From positions 73,701,988 through 73,765,987 of the forward strand of contig JACMZG010000008.1 in assembly GCA_018340805.1 (NCBI GenBank): a DNA stretch of 64,000 nt, given 5' to 3'. The position numbers and the translations under genes are program-made. Each line of letters opens with the position of its first letter. Position 1 is the stretch's first letter. The notes beneath the pieces are model-generated. The model was not told where the DNA came from and did not search any database. It worked only from the letters and a program-made list of their open reading frames with translations. Positions 1-10,372 of the stretch are shown piece after piece. The DNA is from Microvelia longipes. Taxonomy: Eukaryota; Arthropoda; Insecta; Hemiptera; Veliidae.

Positions 1-59
1 ATTTTGCTATATTTGCCATTAACAAAATAAATACTACTATCAAATTGGATCATCCTCGG

Positions 60-780
60 GAAAGAATAAAAACAACATTACAAAAACATTACTCGAAAAC
101 TACAAAAGTAGAAAAATACTACTTGAAAACTACAAAAGTACTAAAATATTTACTTCTATCAAATTGGATCATCGTTTAAGAAAGACTAAAAACAACATTT
201 ACTAAAATATTAATTGAAATCAACAAACATATTACTCAAAAACTGCAAAAGTAGAAAATTATTCCTCGAAAACTACAAAAATACTAAAATATTACTCAAA
301 AACTACAAAAATACTAAAATATTTATTTCTATCAAATTGAATCATTATCAGGAAAGACTAAAAAAAACATTACTAAAATATTAATTGAAATCTACAAAAA
401 TATTACTCAAAATTACAAAAGTACAAAAAAATTACTTGAAAACTACAAAAGTACAAAAATATTACTTGAAAACTACAAAAGTACAAAAATATTACTCGAA
501 AACTACAAAAGTACAAACATATTACTTGAAAACTACAAAAGTACAAAAAAATTACTCGAAAACTACCAAAGTAGAAAAATATTACTTGAAAACTACAAAA
601 GTACAAAAATATTACTCGAAACTACAAAAACAAACATATTACTTGAACTACAAAAGTAGAAAAATATTACTCGAAAACTACAAAAGTAGAAAAATATTAC
701 TCGAAAACTACCAAAGTAGAAAAATATTACTCGAAAACTACAAAAGTACTACTTTTACCGACAAAATACAAAAACTAGAA
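60..780. repeat. 30-bp minisatellite with higher-order structure
   Basis: From about 385 to 780 the sequence is a near-regular 30-bp tandem repeat (core ACTACAAAAGTACAAAAATA with TTACTTG/TTACTCG linkers). From 1 to 380 the same unit alternates with a longer AT-rich spacer (CTATCAAATTGGATCATC followed by GGAAAGACTAAAAA) seen three times, near 40, 157 and 329, giving a higher-order unit of roughly 120-170 bp. The 132-residue open frame across the array only translates the repeat as a decapeptide and is not a gene. Confidence 0.9.
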
Positions 781-1880
781 TAACAAGACTAGTAACAATA
801 TATGCAAGATAAAAAAACATAGTTACCTACCAATAATACATACTATAAGGACTACTAAAAACGTCCTAAGTATTTTCATTTCCAATCTTACAAATAAAAG
901 CCTGAGCTACCTGATTCCGCTATGAAGAAGAAAATTATATCAACGAACGAATTCTAACTCATCTAAAAACAACAAATTACAACCCACTTTAAAAAATATA
1001 AATAACAATTTTCTTTTAAAAGGCCAATTTAAACACAGTTTTGTACTTGTCAAACCCTTAACCTGTACTACTTATTTTCAATTTATTTTTTTTTTTTATA
1101 ATCATAACAATTTTAATTTTTGTTTTTAAATTAGTGTGATAACATTTTTTTATGAAATAAAATCGAACCTATAAATCATATCCCAATCTTATACTGTCTA
1201 ATTATAAAGAATGTTTTCTGAAAAACTAGAATTAACTACTGGTTTTAAAGATAATCAATTAAATATAATTCTATCATTGATAAAAAATTATAGGTTCTTT
1301 AAAAGTAATTTTGAACAGAAAAAAAACTTTAATAAATCCGAATTTAAAAGAAAACTGCATAACTCATTAAAGAAAGATAAAACAAACAATTACAAATTTC
1401 AAAAAAATAAAAAAGCAAAATAAAAAATATTTTTAAAAATTTTAAACAATTAATAGGATTAAAGGATACCCTTTTATTTGATTTATTAGTTTATATATAT
1501 AATTTAATACGAATTTTTTACTTAACACATTGTAAGTCTTACTTGCCTATTGAAGTCATAACAAGGCGCCTACTTTAACTTGATTACTTAGGTACCTTCC
1601 TAATAAAAGTACGAGACAAGTATTATATTTTTTTTAAATATTGATATTACAAAATTATTTTAAATTTTTCAATTTTAAATTATATATTAATTTTGTTTAT
1701 AAAACGTTCAATCTTACAATTTTTAGGATAATTTTAAATGGATTAACTTTAAAAAGAAGAAATTGATAACAGAATTATTATCAAGACTAATTAAGTTTAG
1801 TTTAACATAATTTTTCGTAATAATATCAGTTATAAGTAAATTAAACAATAATAATTTAAATGTTCTTTTTTATACAGAAC
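781..1880. other. AT-rich stretch without recognised feature
   Basis: A 70-codon Lys/Asn-rich open frame at 1211-1423 has no recognisable motif and matches what AT-rich non-coding DNA produces. I see no RNA gene or terminal repeat here. Confidence 0.6.
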
Positions 1881-1930
1881 TAGCGCTTCGCGCCTCCCTG
1901 TGGCCGCTTTGCGGCCAGAAGGTTGTTGTA
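1881..1930 (-). repeat. GC-rich hairpin module, copy 1
   Basis: A short GC-rich island in AT-rich DNA. Read on the minus strand it gives GGCCGCAAAGCGGCC, then CAGGGAGG, then GCGCGAAGCGC. The same order, next to an ACAAC-type sequence, recurs at 34605-34660 and more degenerately at 61489-61540, so this is a dispersed module rather than chance GC content. Confidence 0.7.
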
Positions 1931-2040
1931 CGTTATATTACTGGTGGCCGCGATATAACCGACTTATCAAATGTATTAGAGAAAACACTTGATTCTTGAT
2001 TTGTTTACATTATTCCAATTTATGACTTAATGTTTTGTTT

Positions 2041-2300
2041 GATATATATATATGCCAATCAATAAGACCAGAACTAATACTGATAACAGAATAACACTTC
2101 TTATGTTTGTAAAACATACATAGTACTATATGTGTGAAAAATGACAGTATAATCTAAATACTATATGAAGGAAGATTTGTGATTTTATGAAATGTATGTG
2201 GGGTCATTATAGTTGGTTAATGACGTTAAACATATTTCATAAACAATAAGGCTCGGGACATTAGCAAGGTCGAAGTTTGATTTCGATCCGAGACAGCCTA
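2041..2300 (-). repeat. 5S-containing family fragment (blocks C and B)
   Basis: Read on the minus strand, the segment resembles blocks B and C of the dispersed family described at 12780-13625. It has the ATGACCCC/TTAACGTCATTAACC-like part and the AGTATTAGTTCTGGTC-like part, comparable to 63625-63790. Degenerate. Confidence 0.45.
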
Positions 2301-2502
2301 TATATATACATATATATACAAAAGTAGAGAAGTTTTTTTCGTTCTTGGCTGAACTTTTGCTCATCTCTTACTTCCTCTAATGCCCTACTACAAAAATTCC
2401 ATAAAACTCATTTTTAAAAAAAAATCATGTTTCATGCAAAATTTTGGGCAGTAGTTCCAAAATATTTGACATAGTTAGTACTTTGTCCTTTAGGAAATTT
2501 AC

Positions 2503-2850
2503 TCAGCTTTCTAATGATACTGATTTCGCCTTTCTAGCTTGAATAGTTAAATCCCTATTAACAATTTTATGATGTGAGGTCAAATATTTTTTTGAAATAT
2601 TAAATTTGACCTTGTGGGAAAACGGTTGGAGATCGGGGTTTATATTATAGGACATTTTTTGTTCCTTTTGAGGAGTACTATCACCTCCTTTTCTGGTGGA
2701 CACTTTATATGAAACACCCTGTATATATAAATATGATGTATGGTATTTTTCGGATAGATCGAATAGACTAAATAAATTGATTTTTTTACCATGTTTTAAC
2801 TCTGTAGCATAAAGGTACAGTGAGAAGAAGTGATGACAACACACACATAC
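2503..2850 (-). other. Unassigned open frame beside an ACAGGGTGTTTC motif
   Basis: A 113-codon minus-strand frame covers this interval. It shows no domain I recognise. The DNA at about 2700-2725 read on the minus strand, ACAGGGTGTTTCATATAAAG, has the form of many insect transposon ends or 3' regions, so this is more likely an eroded repeat than a gene. The protein could still be a fragment of an unrecognised transposon ORF. Confidence 0.25.
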
Positions 2851-2884
2851 ATGTGTAGAGACAGCTTAGTAAAAATCAATTCAG

Positions 2885-2960
2885 GAAGTGATTCAATTGA
2901 CATCTCGTCACAGATTTTTATTACAAACGCAATACTTTTCAATATACATGTGGTATGAGG
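2885..2960 (-). repeat. 5S-containing family fragment (block A)
   Basis: Read on the minus strand this matches the start of block A: a GTATTG plus TTTGTAAT/TTTGCAAA string followed by an ACGAGATGTCAA-type string, as at 12820-12860 and 56500-56560. Confidence 0.5.
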
Positions 2961-3195
2961 TAGTCACTCGTGGTTTAGTGGTTAAGATACGCGGCCAATA
3001 CATAGAATGAATGGACTATAAACTTCCGAGTTTATTTAGTCATAGGTTCAATCCCAGCACGGGCCTCTGGGATTTTTATGAGAGAAATAAAAATTCTGCG
3101 TATCACGTCCTTCTGAAGGGACGTAAAACAGGTGGTCTCGAGCCTGTGCGTTGTCATGAAACTGGGTATATGCAAAATTTAGGACCCTCATAGTA
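2961..3195 (+). mobile_element. tRNA-derived SINE, family 2
   Basis: The head carries a Pol III A-box-like string (TGGTTTAGTGGTTAAGATAC) and, about 65 bp on, a B-box string (GGTTCAATCCC). The following body (GGGCCTCTGGGATTTT, then GGGACGT, then GGTGGTCTCGAGCCTGTG) recurs on the minus strand at 16385-16553. Two copies sharing head and body mark a SINE family rather than a tRNA gene. The anticodon arm does not fold cleanly. No clear target duplication was found. Confidence 0.7.
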
Positions 3196-3317
3196 GATTC
3201 ATTGTAATACTTTAGTGTGTCTGCCTTGTAGTTTAAAGTGAATGGAGGTTTGATTTAACAGCGAAGGGACGTGTTTTTCCTAGTTTTCACTAGACTATAT
3301 GAGTCAGTGAAAATATG

Positions 3318-3519
3318 TGTTATGTTTTAACAATAAAAAGTACCTAACATAATATTTAAAACTAAAATAGTTTGAATAAAACGAATAATACATTTAGAAT
3401 TCATTGAAGTCTAATTATATTCTGACACAAAACATGTAAACAAAACAAAACATAAACTATAAAAGAAAATAGAGCTGTCACTTTCAAATTCCTAAATATG
3501 AAAATAAATAAACATGACA
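3318..3519 (-). repeat. 3' LTR of the gypsy element
   Basis: 202 bp, TG...CA ends, identical to the right-hand LTR. The plus-strand reading contains AATAAA-rich sequence, but the relevant minus strand carries TTTATTTATT, so the poly(A) signal is not obvious. Confidence 0.95.
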
Positions 3520-3533
3520 TTTCCCCCCTTTAA
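3520..3533 (-). promoter_or_regulatory. Polypurine tract
   Basis: The minus strand reads AAAGGGGGGAAA immediately before the 3' LTR, the expected plus-strand primer site of an LTR element. Confidence 0.8.
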
Positions 3534-3545
3534 GAAAAAACAGCG

Positions 3546-4295
3546 CTAGGGGTATATAACAGGAGGTCTTCGAATCCTTTGAGATCGTCTTAGTTCTACT
3601 GGGTTAGTAGTTTCAGGAAAGTTCTGGCCTCTGTGATTCTCAGAGTTCTCATTTGATTCGTTTGCCGGACGAAGCTGTTCCGTCTTTTGAAGTTGATCTA
3701 CATGTCTTCTTTGAAGGGTACCCTCTACTTCGACTGTATAATGCAGTTGACCATCTCGACTAACTATTCTCCCTACACTCCATTTTTGGTTAGGTCGGTT
3801 ATATTGCCTCACAGCTACCCTTTCTCCGATTTCAAATTTCCTATCTACTATGCACAGTCTGTCTTTATATTGTTTATATCTGACTGTAGCTTTCAGATCA
3901 GGTCTCAAACTTGTTAAATTGGTCCGAATATTTCGATTTAAAAACAGTTGAGCAGGGCTCTCTCCTGTAGTCATATTCGGTGCTCTTCTGTAAGCTAGTA
4001 AAAACGTGTTAAGCTTGTCAGACATCGAACCTGGCGCATCTTTAAGTGACTTTAAAGTTTGTTTCAACGACCCAACACAACGTTCTGCTTGACCGTTAGA
4101 TGATGGATGGAAGGGGGCGCATGTGATGTGCCGTATTTGAAATTTCTTCAGATACTCTGCGAATTCCTGACTTGTGAATGTTGCTGCATTATCACTGACT
4201 AAAATCTCAGGGAAGCCGTATCTAGCAAAAAGTTCTTTTAACTTCCCTATGGTGGCCAAAGTAGATGTCGAATTAACGATAAAAACTCCATCCAC
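3546..4295 (-). pseudogene. Integrase core and C-terminal part of the gypsy element
   Basis: 249 codons. It opens inside the rve core after a frame change at about 4286-4288. LVSDNAATFTSQEF gives the second catalytic Asp, and FHPSSNGQAERCVGSLKQ carries the third acidic residue (Glu). The C-terminal half has RAPNMTTGESPAQLFLNR and a basic tail with ELRRSQRIRRPP. It inserts the DNA copy into the chromosome. The stop lies just before the polypurine tract. Confidence 0.9.
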
Positions 4296-4353
4296 TTAGA
4301 GTATGCATCCGCCACGACTAAAAAGGTGAATCCACAGAATGGTCCAGCGAAGT

Positions 4354-4809
4354 CTATGTGAATCCGTTCCCATGGCTTTGAAGGATATTCCCAATGATGC
4401 ACTTCACATTTGGCGGATTTCGTTGAATTTCAAGACAGCTTAAACAACTTCTGGCCATTCTTTCGATTTCCTTATCTATACCCGGCCAATATACTACTGA
4501 ACGGGCTAATCCCTTCATCTTGACTACTCCAATGTGCCCTAGGTGGAGCTCTTTGAGAATGGATTTCCTGAATTTCGGAGGTAAATACAATCTGGTACCC
4601 TGAAAAATGCATCCACTCTCTAGAGTGTATGAAGAAGGCCTTCCTCCTTCCTTGAGTTCTTGGTACAACCTTTTCATTTCCGGGTCTCTTTGAGTCTCTC
4701 TAGCAACTTCTATTGGAGTGATTGGCAGAATTTCCATTTGAGAAATTAAATATAATCCCAGATCATCTTGTTTGTATAATGCTTCAGACTTAAGTGGGAA
4801 TCGTGACAT
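4354..4809 (-). pseudogene. Integrase N-terminal (HHCC) domain of the gypsy element
   Basis: Contains HLGHIGVVKMKGLARSVVYW followed by CLSCLE, the HHCC zinc-binding integrase_H2C2 domain that precedes the catalytic core. A frame change near 4402-4404 separates it from the core, whose opening (a HIDFAGP-type string with the first catalytic Asp) is readable in the next frame near 4330-4350. Confidence 0.85.
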
Positions 4810-5353
4810 ACAGTCTGCATTCCCATGGTGGTCGGTTTTTCTGTATTTATGTCAAATTGGAATCCCTGAAGATATATTACATAGCGTAGTAATCGAGCTG
4901 CACTCAAACAGAGAAGTCCTGATTTGTTACCGAAGATATGTACTAATGGTTGGTGATCTGTAAACAATATAAATCGTTGACCATACAAATAGTGAAAGAA
5001 TTTTTCGACTCCCCACCTAATGGCTAGCGCTTCCTTGTCAATTTGTGAGTACTTCTGTTGAGTTGAAGTTAAAGTTTTAGAAGCGTAAGCTATCGGCCTT
5101 TCTCCCCATCAGGGTATTGATGAGATAAAACGGCTCCCATACCCACAGGAGATGCATCCACAGCCAGGATAAGAGGTAATGTTGGATCGTAGTGTGCCAA
5201 TATTTTTGAGGACGTCAACTCAGTTTTAATTTTCAGAAATGCTTCTTCACACTTTTGGTCCCAATTAAATGGTACGTCTTTTTTGGTGAGCTCATTCAGA
5301 GGGTAGGCAACTGTTGATAGATTTGGAAAAAATCGTCCGTAAAAGGTAACCAT
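4746..5353 (-). pseudogene. RT connection and RNase H of the gypsy element
   Basis: Two consecutive minus-strand frames. The first (5353-5090) has the FLGMV/FYGRFFPNLS connection and DASPVGMGAVLSH, the first RNase H block with catalytic Asp. The second (starting near 5097) has YLYGQRFILFTDHQPLV with the catalytic TDH. It degrades the RNA strand during reverse transcription. Frame changes lie at about 5099-5101 and in a five-T run at 4836-4840. Confidence 0.85.
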
Positions 5354-5412
5354 GCCTAAAAAAGCTTTAATCTCTTTAACACTTTTAGGACGGGGAATTT
5401 CTAGCAGTGCTT

Positions 5413-6147
5413 TTACCTTATCTGTTGTTGTATGAATCCCCCTCTATCAATTTTGAACCCCAAGTATACCATTTCGTTTTGAAAAAACTCACTTTTGGCT
5501 TTATTGACCCGTAAGTTAGACTTTGATAGCCTTTCCAAAACCTGTTTAAGCCGATCTATGTGCTCTTTTCTAGTTCTTCCTGTGATTGCTATGTCGTCGA
5601 AGAACACACAAACACCTGGAATGTCTCCTAATAGCGAGTCCATATATTTTTGCCACTCTGCTGGTGCTGATCTTACGCCGAACATTAGCCGATTGCATTT
5701 ATACAAACCCTTATGAGTGTTAATTGTTAAAAGCTTGGAACTCTCATCCGTTACTCTCATATGTAGGTATGCGGTGCTTAGGTCTAAACGGGTGAACTGT
5801 TCTCCTCCATTTAACTTAGCAAATAATTCTTCAGTCTTAGGGAGTGGATACTGTGTTACATTTAGATGAGCGTTCAAGGTCACACTATAATCGGCACATA
5901 ATCTAATTTTGCCATTTGGTTTAACCACAGGCACTACTGGGGTCGCCCAATCGGAAAATGATATTTTAGTTATTACCTTAGTTTTCTCAAGCTGAGCAAT
6001 CTCTTCCTCTACCTTGGGTCTCAATGCAAAAGGCACTGGTCGGGCCTTTTTAAAAATCGGTTTCGTTCCCGGTTTTACATGAATTTCACATGTATAATCA
6101 CGAATTTCACCTAGGTTTTCATCAAATACCCCCCGGTATTGGTCCAA
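5413..6147 (-). pseudogene. Reverse transcriptase of the gypsy element
   Basis: About 244 codons with the RT blocks in order: KVITKISFSDWATPVVPV, GKIRLCADYS, FTRLDLSTAYLHM (first catalytic Asp), LMFGVRSAPAEWQKYMD, the FFDD active-site box (a YVDD variant common in insect gypsy elements) and VYLGFKI. It copies the element RNA into DNA. The frame ends beside a run of five C on the plus strand (5438-5442), and the thumb continues in another frame. Confidence 0.92.
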
Positions 6148-6334
6148 AAGCCGAGCAACTTCCTCTTCCAGTTTGCCCGATGACCCTTGTGAATCTAAGT
6201 TAAGGGAATAAACTAAAGGAAGCTTTATATCTAGCTTAAAATCCAGTCACGGCCAAGAATCGTTGGTAAATTATTTTCAACTATGAATAATTTTAATCGT
6301 TTCCTGCAATCCTGATATTGGACCGTTACCCATG

Positions 6335-6574
6335 CTACTCCCAATGGTTTGACGGTTTCTTGGCTGTAACTCTTGAATATAACCGAGGTAGGCTCATATT
6401 TCGCATTCGAGATTTTCTAAAATTCTCCAATCCCATAACTGAGTACACGGCGCCTGTATCCATTTCCATTTTGGTGAAGACTCCATCTATCTTCACATCA
6501 ATCAGTATGGGTCTCCTAAAGTTTTCACTCTCTTGTGAATTACCTGCTGTTGTATCAACTTGTCTAAGAGGCAT
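6335..6574 (-). pseudogene. Aspartic protease of the gypsy element
   Basis: Contains the catalytic DTGA motif inside a MEMDTGAVYSVM string, typical of retropepsins that cleave the polyprotein. The frame is lost near a four-T run at 6413-6416. Downstream, in another frame, an ILGRDWI string (about 6240-6262) is the usual C-terminal protease motif, so the domain is complete in DNA but split between frames. Confidence 0.8.
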
Positions 6575-6680
6575 AGGTATTGCTTGCTCAACATCTTCAT
6601 AATAAAGTTCATCTGTTGAGGTCTGATGTGAGGAGGGCCGAGACTGTGACTCGCTATCTGTTTGTGATATTCTGTTTGCC

Positions 6681-6869
6681 TTAAACCGTTTTTCTTAACC
6701 TGCAAACTGCTTCCACGTGGTTCTTTCTCTTACAGAACGTACATTTCAGCCCTTTCTGTTTACAGTCTCTCGCTGAATGAGGCCCGCCGCACCGATAACA
6801 AATATACGATTTTTTTACTTCACCTTTAAAGGTATTAGCCGAAGCCTTAATGAGATTACAAGACGGCAT
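6681..6869 (-). pseudogene. Nucleocapsid zinc knuckles of the gypsy element
   Basis: Contains CYRCGGPHSARDC, a CCHC knuckle that binds nucleic acid, followed by a second knuckle, CTFCKRKNHVEAVC. It continues gag in a shifted frame and belongs to the same polyprotein. The frame closes beside a run of five T on the plus strand (6689-6693); the linker to protease is in a different frame. Confidence 0.85.
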
Positions 6870-6907
6870 TTTAACATCAGAGAGTGACTGGACCGGTCTG
6901 TACGAAT

Positions 6908-7606
6908 TTAAGAGTTTTCCGAACTAATATTAGCTCGTTCCATCGCAGTAGCAATTTCAATAGTTTTTTCTAATGGTAATCTTTCAAACAGTCGATCTAA
7001 TATTGCTTTAGAACGCAAACCTCCAACAAAAACATCTCTCAGCACGACAGATAATATATTTTCAGGATAGTAGCAAAAAGACGCGAGTTTTCTTAGTTCT
7101 GACAAATATACAGATAAACTCTCCCCTTCTCGTTGTTTCCGATTAAATAAGGCATATCGACTTGGAATTATGAGAGGTCGGGGATGTAAATGGTTAGTTA
7201 AAACTTCTTTTAGTTCATCAAAAGTTTTATCTTTGTAGGACTCCGGATAGAGAAGACTTTTGAGTAGCGTAAATTTATCTGGACTTAATGTAGATACTAA
7301 TGTTTTGGCTCGTAGGCTCGTAGGAACATTTTGCACATCTAAGTAAGCCGTTAAACGCTCTAGATACGTTTCAAATGTCTCCAAAGTCTCATCAAATTTT
7401 TCAAAACATAACCCTGACACCCCTCTGCCTGTACGAGAACTTAAAGTTTCAGAGCTATCTATCTGTTTCTCGGAACTATTTGCATTTTGTAGTAAGCAAG
7501 TCACAGCAGCTTGGAGACTTCTATTTTGCTCCAAGACAGCTTTTAAAAGCTCATTTGTTGACGAATCAGACGTTTCTGAATAATCATTCTGTCTAGTTTT
7601 CACCAT
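6908..7606 (-). pseudogene. gag (capsid region) of the gypsy element
   Basis: A 232-codon frame starting at the first Met after the leader. Residues about 60-230 have the retrotransposon gag capsid pattern: FEKFDETLETFETYLERL, then a DKTFDELKEVL helix, then QREGESLSVYLSELRKLA and FVGGLRSKAI, which is typical of K02A2.6-like gag. It packages the element RNA in cytoplasmic particles. The frame stops at 6908; the next recognisable segment (CCHC knuckle) is in another frame and is reached by one extra base near 6910-6914. Upstream lies about 70 bp of leader and then the primer-binding site. Confidence 0.85.
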
Positions 7607-7676
7607 TTTGAAGTCAGTATTATTTACGTATTAATACTTACTTAATTGGATTCGTCTATATTCTTCTGCAAATAGA

Positions 7677-7694
7677 TCCTGTCCGCAGCGCCAC
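7677..7694 (-). promoter_or_regulatory. Primer-binding site
   Basis: Directly inside the 5' LTR, the minus strand reads TGGCGCTGCGGACAGGAT. A TGG start right after the LTR end is the expected complement of a tRNA CCA 3' terminus. The tRNA identity is not assigned. Confidence 0.75.
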
Positions 7695-7896
7695 TGTTAT
7701 GTTTTAACAATAAAAAGTACCTAACATAATATTTAAAACTAAAATAGTTTGAATAAAACGAATAATACATTTAGAATTCATTGAAGTCTAATTATATTCT
7801 GACACAAAACATGTAAACAAAACAAAACATAAACTATAAAAGAAAATAGAGCTGTCACTTTCAAATTCCTAAATATGAAAATAAATAAACATGACA
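7695..7896 (-). repeat. 5' LTR of the gypsy element
   Basis: 202 bp bounded by TG...CA. Same sequence as 3318-3519 with no difference seen. As the element lies on the minus strand, this right-hand copy is the 5' LTR and should hold the promoter. Confidence 0.95.
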
Positions 7897-7901
7897 ATAT
7901 G

Positions 7902-8781
7902 TATGATTGTTTAAAAAAAAGCATGAGTGGAACCATAGAAATTTACGGCTCTTCTGTCTAGATTAGATTAAAATATACCAACACTTGAAGTTAAAAGGAG
8001 TAGAACACTATCTTAGGGAGCTGGCAAAAAGGGCCCAACAACGTGGCCTACTTGCCTGGTAGTTACTACCACTCCCCCCATATTACTACTACTGCGGTAT
8101 AAGTGAAGAATAGTACAAATATGGTAAATTTGTAACTACATGGTAACTTTATTTCATAATGTGGACAACATTTCAACACGTAGGATATTAATTTCCTCTT
8201 CGAGCCAAAATCGAAGCAGTTTAAATGAAGATGTAAATGGATTAGAGGCAAGCTTTGAGATAATTATACTTCGGGGTCAGGTAACTTGGGAATTTTTTAG
8301 AGTGAGAAATGTTAAGATTAATTAAATAATCAAATAGAGAGCGTCACTAACAATTTTATCTCTTCTACGCTGGAAATAAATGTTTATCGCGGAATTAATA
8401 AACATTTATTCTTCCTACTTTTCAAAATTGTTCAACTTCTTGGAAGCTATTTTTGAACTTCAGGAAAATTTAAACTAATTCTAGTAGGAAATTGAGGCAA
8501 ATATACCTCTCTAATTTAATTATGAGTAGCAAAGCATATGATGTATCCTCAAAAAAATTATATTATATTTGTCGTTATTTTTAATTTATTGGATTTTAAT
8601 GTACCCTTTTTAAATTTTAATAAACCCTTACGAGCTATAGGTAAATCTCAACTGTAAACTGTTTTTAACTTATGACATATCATTAGAACGACGCGTTAAA
8701 CACAATCAACCAGTGGGAATAAAATAAGGGCTATTTAACTTTTTCTGGGAATTACGGTAGAAAATTTTGTTAAAACCATTT
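7902..8781. other. No recognised feature
   Basis: AT-rich DNA right of the gypsy target site. Short open frames of about 61 codons on both strands are mutually overlapping shadows without motifs. Confidence 0.6.
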
Positions 8782-9207
8782 AGGAGGTCTTTATGTAACA
8801 TATATACAGACAGATAGCTTTGTGAATACCACTCAGGAGGTCTTTATGTAACATATATACAGACAGATAGCTGTGAAACCACTCAGGAGGTCTTTATGTA
8901 ACATATATACAGACAGATAGCTTTGTGAATACCACTCAGGAGGTCTTTATGTAACATATATACAGACAGATAGCTTTGTGAATACCACTCAGGAGGTCTT
9001 TATGTAACATATATAACAGACAGATAGCTTTGTGAATACCACTCAGGAGGTCTTTATGTAACATATATACAGGACAGATAGCTTTGTGAATACCAGGAGG
9101 TCTTTATGTATATATACAGACAGATAGCTTTGTGAATACCACTCAGGAGGTCTTTATGTAACATATATACAGACAGATAGCTTTGTGAATACCACTCAGG
9201 AGGTCTT
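8782..9207 (-). repeat. 53-bp minisatellite arisen inside a 5S-family copy
   Basis: Eight full units start at 8782, 8835, 8885, 8938, 8991, 9045, 9095 and 9145, and a partial one at 9198 (unit AGGAGGTCTTTATGTAACAT ... CAGATAGCTTTGTGAATACC). Read on the minus strand the unit is block A of the 5S-containing family (CTCCTGAGTGGTTTTC, then CTATCTGTCTGTATAT), present once in other copies such as 56440-56490. Confidence 0.9.
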
Positions 9208-9320
9208 GAAAACGCCTGAAACATGCAATTCTGCTAAAATACGAGTTTCGTAATTTTAAAACACAACTCTTTTTCCAAATATCTGCGGTATAAATGAGGA
9301 TAAGTAAAAAGTTGGAGGGG
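9208..9320 (-). repeat. 5S-containing family, start of block A
   Basis: Continues the copy beyond the minisatellite. The minus strand reads CCTCATTTATACCGCAGATA, then AAAAAGAGTTGTGTTTT, matching the family start at 12790-12840. Confidence 0.7.
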
Positions 9321-9372
9321 TGAAGCAAAATAAGAAGTTCTTAAGAGATTACTTTCCAATAATACGACACAA

Positions 9373-9520
9373 GGCTAAAATCAGTTGACAGCGTGGGAAA
9401 ATAATGCGAGGGAGCCTATGAGTTTAGTCCTAAATGTTAAACCAGGCTCTCAATTTCAAATCAGGTCAACCTTATTGGTTCCTCAAGACTATTTTCCCGC
9501 GCCGTCAACTGATTTTAGCC
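9373..9520. mobile_element. 148-bp MITE with about 35-bp terminal inverted repeats
   Basis: The left end GGCTAAAATCAGTTGACAGC is the inverse of the right end (GTCAACTGATTTTAGCC), and the match extends through a GGGAAAATA segment. The sequence GTGGGAAAATAATGCGAGGG also occurs at about 35799-35819, so the family has at least one more partial copy. The target duplication is not evident. Confidence 0.8.
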
Positions 9521-10089
9521 GTGCATCATACTATAGTGTTATTCCTCCTTCAACCAATTAGTTTAAACGGTAGCATGGAAAACATGTATCAACATTATTC
9601 GACCGCTTATTTCTACTTCACTTTTTAAAACTTTGAAAAATATGAGATCATCTAGAAACAAGTATGTAATAAGAAGTAAAGCATATTAACTTACAACAAT
9701 CTAGTAACATAATATCGAGCGCACAAGCAGTGTGAAATGTTGATTAATTGTCAAGGCACGTGGCAATAGGACTCCTATATAGTACCACATCTAGTCTGTG
9801 ATTTATTCTACATCATGTTCTAGAAAAGCTAGAGTTCAATGAATAATGACTGCAGCTTCCTATCAGAGATTAAACGCTATTTGTTTTTAAGTATTACACT
9901 TTGCTTCCTAAAGTCAGACATTCATCCATACTGTTTTAAGTATATTATATATTATAGTTTGCTTCTTAAAGTCAGAGCTTCTACTATATTTGTTTTAAGT
10001 ATATATACTTTACTACTATTATAAAGTATATATACTACTACTATACTTATTTATTACTAGTCGTAAAAATAAGTATATACGTAATAAAT
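9521..10089. other. No recognised feature
   Basis: AT-rich; 9895-10060 has short internal near-repeats (AAGTCAGA, TTTTAAGTATAT) only. Confidence 0.5.
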
Positions 10090-10296
10090 AAGTACATCTA
10101 GTTTCGTTTTTATTTGACAAGTATAAGCATGACAAGTAAAAGCATGAGCGAAGCGAGTCCAAAGACATTTCGCGGTATAAATTTAACGACTCGTATATTC
10201 TGAGGACGAGCAAAGCGAGTCCGAAGTTATGAGGATGAGCGTTGCGAATCCGATGTAATGAGGAGAAGTTCCGAGATACCCCGTACCTGATTTTTT
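10090..10296 (+). repeat. 5S-containing family, tail only
   Basis: Has the tail signature: GAGGACGAGCAAAGCGAGTC, then GATGAGCGTTGCGAATCCGA, then GAAGTTCCGAGATACCCCGT, closing in a T run at 10291-10296. The 5S-like segment is absent, so this is a truncated copy. Confidence 0.85.
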
Positions 10297-10372
10297 AGAA
10301 TTATTTTAATAAATTTGTTTTACGTCATACTGAACCCTTAGATTTAATGAGGAAAAAAAATTGACGTGGTGA

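Larger units (their letters stand above)
3313..7901 (-). mobile_element. Ty3/gypsy LTR retrotransposon (K02A2.6-like), complete length
   Basis: A 4.58-kb element between two LTRs, flanked by the 5-bp target duplication ATATG (3313-3317 and 7897-7901). Order on the minus strand is 5' LTR, primer-binding site, gag, CCHC knuckle, protease, reverse transcriptase, RNase H, integrase, polypurine tract, 3' LTR. No envelope frame is seen and there is no room for one. The LTRs are identical over 202 bp by eye, which implies recent insertion, yet the pol frame changes about nine times, each time explicable by one missing base. Assignment to the K02A2.6/Mag-like part of Ty3/gypsy is from gag and integrase style and is moderately sure; Ty3/gypsy itself is near certain. 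Confidence 0.95.

Noticed and set aside
385..783. 132-residue open frame
   Set aside because: Direct translation of the 30-bp minisatellite (30 is divisible by 3, so the frame stays open).
1211..1423. 70-residue Lys/Asn-rich frame
   Set aside because: Low-complexity AT-driven composition, no neighbours or motifs.
3546..3600. Envelope gene in the gypsy element
   Set aside because: The integrase stop lies directly before the polypurine tract, leaving no space for a third ORF.
8782..9207. Possible CRISPR-like array
   Set aside because: Whole units repeat without unique spacers; eukaryotic minisatellite. The same holds for the other tandem arrays.
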